Below are positions 45,238 through 57,543 of a stretch of DNA of 64,000 bases, in pieces. The position numbers and the translations under genes were made by a program. Under the pieces are notes generated by a model. That model made no database searches. It saw only the letters and a list, made by a program, of their open reading frames with translations, and was not told the origin of the DNA. The stretch comes from Struthidea cinerea (lineage: Eukaryota; Chordata; Aves; Passeriformes; Corcoracidae). Where the stretch lies: contig VZTI01002652.1 of NCBI GenBank assembly GCA_013397865.1, forward strand, positions 2,928,692 to 2,992,691. The letters are read 5' to 3'. How positions within the stretch are numbered: position 1 is the first letter of the stretch; each line of letters opens with the position of its first letter.

Positions 45238-47990
45238 CAGCTTCAAAATCTGCAGCTGAAGCACGTATATGTATGTGGTGCAACTGCTCCACCTTCAAAT
45301 GGCAAATGAACAGCATGACATGTACTTTAGACATGAAATGTAGAACAAAGAAAGTTGCATTTAGGCTTGTTTCAAAAAGTTGTGTTTGGTTTGACCATTT
45401 ACCAAACATAAAGACTGCTCAGTATGATGCTGGTATTTCTTTTAATTAAAAGAGAAACTTCACAGCATTAAGAAAGCCGCAAAGAAGCTTAGTCTGCTTC
45501 TTCTATCAGAACAAGAAAGTAGCCATTAAGCAATATATCACTATCAAATACAGCATTTAGGATTTTTTTTTTATTATCATGCAGTGTGGGCTTAGGACAA
45601 AAGTATGGTATTTACTTTCTGCTTTTGGGATAAAACTGTATGTGCCTGAGGAAAGGATTTATAATTTAAAAGTCTTCTTATAATTTTCATTTTAAAAGGG
45701 CAAGGGAAGGTATGTCATTACAGTAATACACATGCTATTTCCAAAACTAGGCCCAGAATTATAGCTAAAAAGCAGAAAACATTTTGAATATTTCTAATCA
45801 GTCAATCAATTCTATCTGAACATATCACTTTCTGAAATTGGGGCCCGTCAAAAAGAAATAATACATTTCAGAGATAAAAATATGACGTGTAAAATTTTGT
45901 TACAAACTATAATAGGCACAAAATATGTTATTTTATGTTACTAAAAATCAATTATTGATGCTAAAGTTGTTTCCTAGTACTCAGAAACAAAATATACGGC
46001 AGCCTATAAAACGAACAAGAAATTTTGATTTTAAAAGAACAGAGGCATAAAATAAAAACAATTAATGGTCTGGGCATCTATTATTCTTAAGGCCAAAGTC
46101 CATAACCACAGCAGCCTAGGACTGGAGTTTTACAGGGCATGCACATTGGACACAATGATCTCCCAAGGCGCGCTGGGGAGTGTTCACGTCCTTTTGGCTG
46201 CTGGTGATTAGGAAAGAACCAGTGTGTCACATACTGCAGGCTAGCAACTGTCGAGTTTTTATGACCATCAGCGCAGATGAGAAGTTGGTACAAAAGGGTC
46301 TATTCAGTCTCTGTTTCAGAATTTCAAACAAACACAAGCAACAAACCTAGGGCAACTATTTCTCTGTACTACAAAAGTGTCAGGCTGCCATTTCCCACAA
46401 AGCTTTACTTGGTTTTGGTGGCAAAAAGTCAGCTTTGTTACTCCCATGAAGAGCAGAATAGGTAATGTGGACTGACACCCCTTCACGCTGTAAATTTGGG
46501 AGGGTGAGGAAACTGGGATACAACATAGCCTTTTCCTACCCAGAAAGTGGAGGAAAAGTTCTAGCTCCTTCCTTGAAGACTCGGAAGAGGAAAAACATGA
46601 TTAAGGGTGGAAGGAACAGGGACAGGCTCTTCTCACGGTAGACATGATGTGAAGGCATAGGGGGGAACTCACATGTTTGGTGACAAACAGCCAAAACTGT
46701 GCCCTGCAACTCTCAGTTGGGCACACAGTGGAAGAGAGCATGTGAAAAAAGTGAAGGGGTTGCCAAGATCAGACACTAAAAAACCCCAAAACCAGAACCT
46801 CAGAAATCCCACCAGAGCCACAATGGCACGTGCACTGATACTACACTTATCTTTTTGATCCCAGCACACTCCAGCAGCTCTCAGTGCACCAAAGCCAACC
46901 TGCAGAACCACCAGTCCTGTGTCACCCTGGGGCCATGGTGGTGCTGCAGGAGCACAATGGCACTGGGATTCCTGGGAGCCACTGAAATTTTATCTCAGAG
47001 CATCTGTGACAAATCAGGCTGGCAGTACAGTGACTGGTGGGGAAAGTTATGCAAATAAATGAGTGGGTTACTGCTCCACTGGGGAGAAAGTCCTATTTCA
47101 GACCTGCTAGAGTGACAGCTATAGCAGAATACTATCAGGTAGACAATAAATAATATTGACAACACCTTCAACCTTACAATGTACATTTGCAGGAATCCTA
47201 CAGAGAAAATTTCACTGATTCTCCTTAAAGTATGTTTTTGTCTTTTTCTCCTTACTTTTTGTCAAGTTCTGATTGCAGGTTTAAAAGAAATCCAGCCATC
47301 CCATTCTGAACCTATAAAGCAGTCCCTAGGAGCACTCAGAACTGCCCAAAAGAGCTTTCTCCCCAAAACCAGAGGTTCATCTCACTACAGCTTCACAAGC
47401 CAAGGCTTATCCCATGTGAGGCTTCTGCAGGGCAGGCTGAACACCGAGTCCAGCTCCTCTCCCCAGAGCAGAACGGACATCCTCCACTGCCCCCTTCATC
47501 CCCTTTTCCCCCAGCAGAGAAAGCCTAAGCACCCTGCACTGCCCCACAAACTCTGGTTCACACACAAGTCACAGCCTCATCACCACAAGATTTCTGACAA
47601 AATGTGCAGATCCCATTCTTTCAGCCAAAAACCAAATAATAGGCACTTAAATCTTGTATTTATTTAGTTCCTTACTTACTACCTACGTACTACTAGCTTT
47701 ATAAATTTTCTCTAAATGAAAGTTGCTTTCATATATCACTGTTTTGAGGTAAAAGGCTGCAATACAGACAAAACCACTCTTTTCTTGACATTCATGTTTT
47801 GAATATATGTATATATTATGCTGCTTATAACTTTTCCTTACCACTCCTCACAGCAACAGGTTTCCTTCGGGGAAAGTAGAGGTAGCACAAGCAGATACTG
47901 GAATCAGGATAACATTAGAGTTTATGAAGGCCATACAAAGAAATGGATTATTTTGTTATTTTTGGGGTGGGGTTTTTGTTGCAGGGACAG

Positions 47991-48006
47991 AACACACACA
48001 CACACA
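47991..48006 (+). repeat. (CA)n microsatellite
   Basis: Seven or eight tandem CA units. Confidence 0.85.
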
Positions 48007-49704
48007 GAGAAAGGAGGGGTAGGCCAGTTACGCTGAAGCGACCGAACAGGCTGTTGTATGCACAGGCAGATTATGATGGGGGGGTGTGTGCTATAGTCTA
48101 TTTCTCATACATGTGAAGTGTTTGCAGTTTGAATTTGAAAGACTAAACCCACAGAACTACTGCCACAATTTCTCTTAGAAAGTATATTTACTCTGTCAGG
48201 GATTTTGCCCAGACTAAACCAAGAGCAGGCCCCACCCTGAGCAGACAATGAAACAGTATAATAAATAACCTATACAAGATTGCAATTACAAATATTTTTT
48301 TACATAATGTAAGCTAGATAATGTTTTGCTGGATGACACATACATCCCAAATTGATCTAGAAAACAAGTGTGCATCCAGGGAATTTTTTCTTTCAAATAA
48401 TCCCAAAGCGTAAGTTAATACTGCATAGAAGCACGGTCACTCACATGCTCATGTGTGGGAACAGCCCTTTCAGCACAGCCTCATTCTCACCAGCTGATGG
48501 AGGAATGCAAAAAAAAAAAATTGCTGGGTATGAGACTGGATGTAACATGGCTGAACCTGCAAGGCTATTTCTCTTCAGTCTCTCAGTGACTTGTGCAAGA
48601 AGGACACGCTGCCTTGTGCTGGGAACATATTCTACCACATGCACTCACACAAACATTATGATGGTGTGAAATTGCACTGGCTTTACTTTTCGGGATTTTA
48701 CGGCTTAACAGAAATGCTGCTTGGCGACCAGCCTTAAAGTGGAGCAAGGATGGCACCCAGTGGCCAAACAGATTCATCTCAGAAAAACATGTTACTCCCA
48801 CTCTTCACTTTCGAGAGTTTTACTTATAAAAAGGTTCTAGCTCTAATATCAACTCGTTGGAAATGTCAAAAGCCTTTAAAGAACACTGCCTTCTTCCTCC
48901 GGGGGACATTTATGTTTCTTGCTGTAAAATACTAAAAAAACCCAAACAAAAAAGCCTGTAGAAATACTGCCATTAATATTTTAAAATCAACACAAGCAAA
49001 CATTTATGACAAACAACTGCTTGCAGCTGGAACACTGCACAGAGGCAGAAATAAAGAAAAATATTTTTTTCATTTGTAGGGTATATGCTCAGTAAAAAAA
49101 AAATCCTGTTTTTAAATTCAGTACAACTAAGTTTTTAATTTTAAAATTAAAATTGGTAATATCAATGCCAACTAGAAAATTTCTATCTAAATAAAGTTTG
49201 GTGGAAAGCAACTTGATTTTTTAACCGTAAAATTCCTAGTTAATATTCTCAGTCTCCTGGGGCTAGAGAAGAAATCAAGCACAGATAAATAAGGAATAAT
49301 TTAAAATGTGAAATATTATGTCATTTTTATAGATTTCTTTGAAAATTTCTTTCTTCCATGAGATAAAATAAACACTACAATGGTCTTTCTGGAGCAGTTG
49401 GGAATGCAGGTCTCAGAAGAGTGAGCTGTCACATACACGGCCAGCCCAAGGGATGTCTTATCAACTGTGTGGAGAATAATTTGCTCCTTGTTGGTGGCAA
49501 AATAACTGTGATAAAGTCACACTGAAGAACTACATTACCATCTTTCACTGAAGTACCTCAAATTTTTAAATTATGCTGGCCCACTTTCAGTGCATGAGTC
49601 TTTGCTAGATAAATTTTTCTTCCTGTTTGAAAATCTTTCCAAACGGAAATTCCAAAGTCTGTCACTGACTGAAGTACACTACTTTATTGTTTGACAAGTG
49701 TTGA

Positions 49705-49721
49705 TTTTTTTTTTTTTTTTT
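49705..49721 (+). repeat. T17 homopolymer
   Basis: A run of seventeen T residues. On the PDE11A sense strand it is an A run, possibly the tail of an old retrotransposed copy, although no element is visible next to it. Confidence 0.8.
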
Positions 49722-51144
49722 CCTTTTTAAATCTTTCATCAGATATCCCTCTGGCTTGCATGGCAATTTAAATATATTCCATGCCTTATCACTTTTTGCA
49801 TGGTTGCTGGCAACCTAGTGTAGCAATGTTGAACTGTGTTTGTTCCTTGATGTTTTCCATCTGACAAGGGATTCTTATGGAGTATGATGACTGATCAGAT
49901 TGAAGAACAGACAACAGGTCTGTTGGGTAATAAATTATTTCACCTTCACTTGGGAGCAATACTGTGTTCCAACAATTGCTTTTTATAACTTGTTTTTCTA
50001 AGCATTCTCAAGACCTGGACCAGTAGTGGTTTCGCATATGGAAACAGATGCAAGAAACACAAAATTTCCCACGTGAATAACAAAAATCCAGTATCTGAAA
50101 ACAGCAAAGTAGCGGCATGCTTTTTTTAGTATGAACAACTTAATAATCCTAAGTGTTTTATTACTTCTCTGATGAAAATGTCTGTTGTTTAAGTATCACT
50201 GTGTTACGGTGCATAATTACTAAGAAACTGAAAAACAGACACTATTAAAGGCAGTAAGTCAGCAATATTTTCAACTACTTGGAATTTTTTTTTAGTACTG
50301 TAAATATTAGAGTATAGCAGAAATAATTAGAATTATCTAGATCAATTGAAATCTATTTCAGCTTTAGAGAAGAAGGCTTTTTAAAGTAACGAGTACAAAG
50401 ACTGTTTTGATCATGCACATATTTTAATTTTGTTATTTTCATTGATTGAAGTTTATTACTTCTTAAAGTATTTAATGAGGAGATTTAGGCTCTGGTATAA
50501 CTATGAAGTAGCTGATCTTAGAACTAGTCATTTATTATTTAATATTTCTAGTTACTGTGTGTCTTTACTCTGCAGTTAGAATATAAATGTTGATTTTTCA
50601 CTTTTTTTTCATCATAACCCTTAAGATCCCTTCTTTTTAACTCACAGTGTAAATGTATCCAAAGATTACTCTGCATAGCATAAAGACATAGGAATAAATA
50701 TATTTTGCCTTTGCATATTAAAAAAATTCTACAGAAGTTCCTTACTGAATTCTGCAATGCCCTTGCCCTGAAGCAATCCAGACCAGAATATATTCCTTGC
50801 TGAAAGAAGCTTATATCTTTTAAAAATTCATTTAACGACTTGTGCTAAACTCATAAATTAACAAAAAAAGTTGTCTGGGCATGGTTATATGATTAAATTG
50901 TGGGCTTTATCTAGCTTCCAGGCCACAGGCTTCTTTCTTTTGCCTTAACTCTCTCAAATCATATACAGTTTTTCCTCAAAGGAAAGATTTATTTTAAAAC
51001 AGAATTTACTTATCTCCTACACTAGAAAATAAACTGGTTTTGTGCAGGCTTGTCATACAAATGCAATACAGTTGCATCACACAAATTTGTGCAGTCCAAA
51101 AATAGAATTGTTGAAACCTTTCACGGATGTTTTAATATTTCTGT

Positions 51145-51250
51145 CCTCTCTTTACAAATGGGAAACCAAAACATGAAGCAGTGCCCTGCCCCGCTCAGAT
51201 GATTTGGCAACACAAGGGCAAGGAACTTGCCCAGTTAAACTGCAAACATT
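51145..51250 (+). mobile_element. MIR-like SINE relic (candidate)
   Basis: TCTTTACAAATGGGAAACCA, then AAACATGAAGCAG and GGAACTTGCCCAG, parallels MIR (TTTACAGATGAGGAAACTGAGGCACAGAG and CTTGCCCAAGG). The spacing is irregular, so this is tentative. Confidence 0.3.
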
Positions 51251-52689
51251 CAGAGGGTGGAAGTATCCTCACAACCACTATAGCCTCCCTTGAACTCCAG
51301 AGTCAACAGGCAGGGCTGGCTGGACCCAGGATGGCAGCTCAGTGCTTGAGCCTCACCAGGCTAAAATACTCCTTGTAAACCTTCCCTCCACAAAATCCTG
51401 GAAAATTCTTATTCCATTTACCTCGGAGGGAGGGATCATTTTACTCTGGGAGCTCTATGTTTTCACCTGAAATAATGAATGTGGCCATTTTAGAAATACA
51501 AGAGGAATCTTTTCAGTAACCTTTGGCAGCAGTTTAATCTCATCTTGATTACTTATGAAGGCAATAAACTCATATGCTGAAATTTCAATGAAACTGAATG
51601 TTTAAATTTTTTAAAACCAAATTCAGAATTCCCACTAGCTTTTTCTATTAACTATTCCTTGAATTAGGGTAGGCACTGTAGTATGGCACCAGTCTAGCAG
51701 GACAGCTCCAGAAAGTAATGCCTGAATGGTGCTTCTCATGACTCTGACATGTACAATTCATCTGACTTTCTTTATTTGTGATAAAATATCTCATTGAATA
51801 ATATAAGCAAAAACCCTCAGGGAATATTATTTGAACTGAAAAAACATACCCCCCTGGTGCACTCCTTTCTGCTTTGGTGAGCTGCACATTGGAGATTCCC
51901 TGACCCAGAGAACATCAGTCTCTGTTTGCCTTTTCCTTCTGCTAATTCATCATTTCAACTCATTAAAAACTACAGTGATGGGTCATAGAGTTTAACTACT
52001 AGTTTGCTGAAGAGACATTTTTAATCAGATTAAAATCTCCACCCTAATTTCATTGGATGTCCCTAAATCCAGACATTTTATGAGAAAATACCATGAACAA
52101 TCTTTCCCTACTCCACTTCTCCATGCCATTCCCTCTTCACTGAAATTGGAAAAAAATTGAACTACAGAGCACTTGCCTGAAGTCACATGACAGCATCACA
52201 TTTCAGAAACTAGTATAAACACTCAGTATTTTATTTTATCATTGTTTATTATTTTCAGTGTATGCAATGTGTTCTTGACTTCTTATTTCCATGACAACTG
52301 AAGACATGGGCACATGTCAAAGTGTACAAAATAATGTAATAAATAAAGACCTTGGTTTCATGAATTATGAAACTCTTAACATGGTGCTTTAGGTCTTGCC
52401 TTATGTGGGCAAGCAGAGAAATAAACTGTATTTTTACATCTTGTGATCATTTACCTTTCTCAAAAGGGAAAAAGGGAGCACAATTCTATTTCAACACTTA
52501 TGCCCTGGTTACCCTCAAGTCTTTCTTGAGTTTCTTTTCTATTGTTCCTATTCTCAGTGGAACCTGAGCAGCTGGAATAGCACTAGGGAAAAGCTCAGTG
52601 CCAGCCTGCACCCTGCTGTGACAGCCAAAGGGAAGTGTGTGTGAGCAGCCTTGGAGGCCAATCTGGAAAATCCTGCAGCGTGTGAAGAG

Positions 52690-52770
52690 CTCTGTGTTTC
52701 CCCCCACACATGGCTGGGCCCACGGGTCGCAGTGCCGACGCTGCGGTGCGACTACGTGCTTCTGGGTTTG
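52690..52770. other. CpG-bearing GC-rich patch in intron
   Basis: A short block with several CpGs (around GGGCCCACGGGTCGCAGTGC and the 30 bases after it) lies in an otherwise CpG-poor intron. No repeat family or exon is recognised. Confidence 0.25.
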
Positions 52771-53469
52771 GTAAGCACAGGTTACCAAACAGATCAACAC
52801 AGCAGTGCAATAAAACAGCAGCAATGCATAACCCCCCATATTCTATGGCAATATTTCACAAATGGTCCAAGACAAAGGCCAGATTACCTTTCTGAAATTT
52901 AATTACTGAGGAAGACTATGAACTAATTACTATAAACTACTAAAAATTATTTAATTACAAGCTTATAAAAGTAATTAAATTAGTTCTAAATTGAAAGCTG
53001 ACAATAACATAGCCAAGGAATGCCTTCCCTATTGTTTCAAAGATTGAAGATAAAATCAGTACAAAAAATTCATTTGTTTTCATTGTGCTGCCCATTGTTA
53101 CACATTTAAGGGTGCATAAGGCGTGAATAACAAATGTTCAATCATACATAACTCACTCCAAGAATCAAATTCACATAGATCCATCATCTTTCCTGGATTA
53201 AACTGTTTACATTGTCATATATAGTAGCAGTCTTAAAAGTTGTTTCTTGTTTAGTTCAACTCTTTTCATCATTCTGTAGTTAAATAAGTGTTTTTAAGAA
53301 AGACATAAAAGCCTCCCTGTATGAAGGTAGATCTTAAATAGCCACACCTCAGGCTGCAAAATCGAGAAATGCAGAAATTTTTATTCATGCTACATTTTGA
53401 ATTGAAGATTCTGTAAAGCAGGTGATACATTATTTTCCATTGTGTATCTCTCCTGTGTGCTGTTTGACC

Positions 53470-53575
53470 TAAAAAAGGGAATCTCTCACAGGGCTATAAA
53501 TAATGCATCACAGTCATTAAATATTGATCTGGCTTATACCATTGACAGCTGTGCAATTAGGCTTGCTTCTTAAAA
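53470..53575. promoter_or_regulatory. Motif-dense AT-rich block, candidate conserved noncoding element
   Basis: The block has homeodomain cores (CATTAAATATTGAT, CAATTAGG), a TTGACAG TGIF/MEIS-type site fused to a CAGCTG E-box, and no simple repeat. Such packing is typical of developmental enhancers. Conservation has not been checked. Confidence 0.2.
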
Positions 53576-56500
53576 ATACCTTCTTGTACACTGCCCATAA
53601 TAGGACAGCGGTTACATATTCTCTTTGGAAACTACACTGGTTAAATTTAAAGGTGATCTGTGTTTGTGGGGCTGCTTGCTAAGACACAGGACTTGTTCAT
53701 TACTGTCTCATAAATCAGTAACTCTTGCTATAAATATCCTGTCCTGGACACAATTCTGCATTCTTTAATCATGTATCTATATTTGTCTGACACATAACTA
53801 TATTTAGGCTCGCAGAATCGGAATTTCAGTAAGAAGAAGCCTGGCACTACAGGACGATGCTATAGGATAGCTTCAATCTCAGATTAATCAGACTTCAAGT
53901 GCCTTATCTGTTCCAATGATACAAATGCTTACAGCTAAGCACTAGCACTAGTACACAAGAGAAATGACAGAATAGTCTTTCAAGTCTAAAATACAAGGGA
54001 GAACTGAGTTGCCAGTTTCTAAAATCGTAGCTATTTCTAACTTTTTGAAAATAAAATTAATATTGATATAGGTATGATTCAACGGTGCATTACTTTAGCT
54101 TATCCTGCCAAAATTCAGTTTGAATTTAGCATAATTATGTAGATACAAGTGAGGAAAAGCATTGTGATAGATCAGGCTGAAGACTTCAGACATTCTCAGA
54201 AAAATTTGCAATCAAGGTGATGTTTTTTTTGTTTTACTTGCAAATGCCCTTGAAAAGTAAAGTTTAGTTTTTCTTCCTGTATCTGGAAGAATGGTATCAA
54301 AAATCTATCTAGCACAGTAATGCAACACCTATCAGAAAACCTAAAAAATATTATGCAGTTGTGTGAATTTAACAGTATATTAAATTCAATTGTTTTTTGG
54401 AAGCCATCATAATGTAAACCTAAAAATTAAAAACTAAAAATCTAAAAATATTTAGTAGCCAATTGTATGACATAGTCTATTTTCATACACTCATGTTTTA
54501 TTGTTCCACACTGTGAACTTCCTCTGTATTTTTCCAGCTCCACCAGCAATAGTGCTTTGCACTTTTTCCCTGATAAACATCTGGAAAAATGTGTTTAATT
54601 CCTTAAGGGTTTCTTATTAAGGCGGGGTTTTCTTCATTAATTCTTAGATGGGATTATAAGAAACAGAAATAAATGTTATTTATTTTACAGAACCTGGTCA
54701 CAGTGATTATGCTTAATTCTTTAAAATATACCAGGTATATTTATGAATTTGTATGTTTGCGAATTCATCCACTAGCAGTAAGAAATTATTGATGAAATTT
54801 CAAGTAAAAAAATCAACTTTTACTAGTCTGCCGAGGCTTTCTATAATGCAATAAAATAATTCACTGGTAAAAACCAGAGGAAAAATAAACTTCAAGTAGA
54901 CTTGCAATTTTTCACTTTTTATTAGAATATTCTTGAGATCCTAAGCAAATAAAACTTAATGGAAAAACAGTTTATGAAGAATATAAAAAATAAGATTACA
55001 AAGAGTGAAAGAAAAAACTTGTACTACTAGAGTATGTAATTATTTCCAAGCTGCTGGGGTCCAGTTACAATACGTTTGGGGTAATATGTTGGGAAGTTGC
55101 CAACTCAAGTGTATTGTCACTCCATATCATTAATTACTGCTGGGTGTTGTGTCAGTCAGGAGCCAATAGCGAGCTCCTGGCATTACTCTCATTTAGATGT
55201 TTCTATCGTGTGTGTGTCTCTGCTCTGACTGAACCAGGACATCAGGTAAATCGTAACAGACGTGTGCTCTGACATCTGCCAATAAATCACCACAGAGAGA
55301 GGGGACAGCTCTAGCCCCAAACACCCCCAGAGGGAGGGATGGTTTATTAGCCAGTCAAGTCTAGAAGATGACCCTAATATAACAAAGGGCTTGCACAAAA
55401 TATAACAATATAATGAACAGAGAAAAGAACAGTGATTTCAGGGTAGGATGCCTTGGGAGACCTCAGCAGGGAGACTGGCTGCAAGCAGGGAGATGGGAGT
55501 AATTTCATCCTACAGATGGATGGCCCTCTCTGGGGATGAGCTCTGTGTCACAGGCCCACAAGACATGCTGGTTGTCTCTGGGATTTTGTTCTTCTGTTTT
55601 GTTTACATCCAGTGGTGTAAAAGCATTAACAAAGACTACTTGAGACTCATTTTGTCAAGAATTGAAAATGAGACAACTGGATACGGGCAAGAGAAAATTT
55701 TTATGAAAAAATAGCTTAAATTACTTTAAGCATAGCTTGGTTATAATCCTTATTTTCTCATCTATGTTCTTTATTGGAAATGTATCTTTTGGAGTTATTA
55801 ATGAATAAATGCTTTTCATTTCCTTTTACCTTATTACTAACCATTAAATGGATAGTTCCATGCCTTCAAGGTAAACAGATAACAAAAAGACATTTCTTAC
55901 TTGGAGACTGGTCTATCTATTAATGAAGTCACCTGGGAAAACAAGTAGAATAGCTTCTCATCACACAAGCATCTGGGTCCAAAGGGTAACATAGCGGGCT
56001 GTTATTTCAACTGCATAGACTATGAAAGAGAGTTGTCTTTCAGTGGCTGACAGCAATCAAGAATGGCCCTCTTGTACATACAAAGATACTGGTGGAATGC
56101 TGAGAGTCATAGAAACTATATTACAGGTGTTTATTCTAAGGTAAATGGAAATACAAAAACAAAATAGATAATTGATGAATTTTTATGACTTTCTTTCCTC
56201 TCTCTCAACACAGTGTTTAGCTCTTTTTGCCAAACACTGAATACAACTTTTTGCGCACACGAAAGTATCTCCTGTAGTGTTGGAATGATCTTCAATCAAG
56301 ACTTCAGTAAGCTCATCTTCAGCACCCACAAGTGTGGGTAACTGTACCAGTAACTACAGTGAAGGGAGAATATTACACCCTTATCACCAGGTATCGATAC
56401 AGAGTCTTAAGGCACAGCCATCATTTGGGCAATATTCTACAAACTAATTAACTAGCAAGAGCTGCCCTTCCTCAGCCCAGATAACTCATCGGTATCAGCT

Positions 56501-57492
56501 CTATGCCAGCCGTGTTTTCACCCTTTCACCACAGCCGTCCCTGTGGTGCAGAAAGCAGGTTGCAGCCCGACAGTCAAGTGTCAAAATTACCACCCAAGAG
56601 CTGTTTTGCAGCCAGACAGATGCCAGGGTTCCAGAGCAGGGAATGCCAGCAGTGTGGGGTCACAACAGTCCAGATCTCCTTCCTAGACTTCACTACAGTC
56701 TCTGATGCATTGCGTCCAGGAGACCAACAGTGATACCCACCATAAGAGCCTCCCAAACAGCTTTGAGGAGCCCTCTACCAGCATTGCCTCCTCATAGCCA
56801 AGGGAAGCATCACCAAGTTTCCCAAGTGCCTCCTCAAGCAGGAAGAGACAAACAGTCTATCACAAAAGCAGCTCTGGATTGCTGGCAGTGATGAAAGATC
56901 AAGGTCAATGTTCCCTCCACTCTCTAGCCCATGGAAAGGCAGGATTCAGTGAGAACATGTAATTATTGGTCTCTAGCAATGCTACACTCAGAACACATCA
57001 CTTTCACATTCTGCCCAGGGTGCTTACAGGAGTTAGAAGATTCCTCACCTTCCCGTCCAGCCTTCTGAGCCTATGCACAATACGGATAGGGAATGTTTCC
57101 CTTTCTTAGTAAACATAGGTTAGCTTCCACACTATAAGCATGTAAAGTCTCAAGTTCCTCTCTTCTCTAGTCTCTCCCTCATCTCCTACATGGTATGACT
57201 TCCCTGTGATGGTTTCTGCTGAGGAGGCCACCAAACCCACACTGACATGCAGTGCCAGTAGCTGGTGCTGGGACGATGGGACTTCGCTGCTGTGCACCCA
57301 CCACTGCAGCTCTTGACCCTTTGAAAGAAATTTTCCACCTTCCCTGCTTAACAGCCTAACATGTAATATATCCTTTATAAATCATTGTTGATTAAGATTT
57401 TCTGCTTATGATGTAAAACTTCTCTCAGATAATCTACACTAATAATAATTTACTGTTATATTTTCAGAAATAAGTAGAAACTTAAATCTTAC

Positions 57493-57543
57493 CTTGAATT
57501 TATCAACTTCTGCCTTTGAACATGTTGCATGATAAGACAACAC
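57493..57543 (-). CDS. PDE11A: PDE11A window exon 4, linker between GAF-B and catalytic domain
   Basis: The 51 bases are 17 codons in phase 0 encoding VLSYHATCSKAEVDKFK, which I recall as identical to mammalian PDE11A. It links GAF-B to the catalytic domain in a region that also contributes to the dimer in related PDEs. Acceptor TTCTGGGGCAG precedes 57543 and donor GTAAGA follows 57493. Confidence 0.96.

Larger units (their letters stand above)
39579..57492 (-). other. PDE11A: PDE11A largest intron in window, 17.9 kb
   Basis: The donor is GTAAGA and the acceptor CATTTTCAG. Contents include a GC-rich patch at 40270-40530, a 179-base pure purine tract at 41260-41438, a CR1-like antisense relic near 44848, MIR-like relics near 45185 and 51150, a (CA)n tract at 47991, a T17 run at 49705, and an AT-rich motif block near 53470-53570. 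A 162-codon plus frame at 47179-47667 lacks any recognised domain. Confidence 0.85.

Noticed and set aside
47179..47667. 162-codon plus-strand open frame
   Set aside because: It lies in the largest PDE11A intron, has a low-complexity Ser/Pro/His-rich composition, no domain I recognise, and no splice or promoter context.
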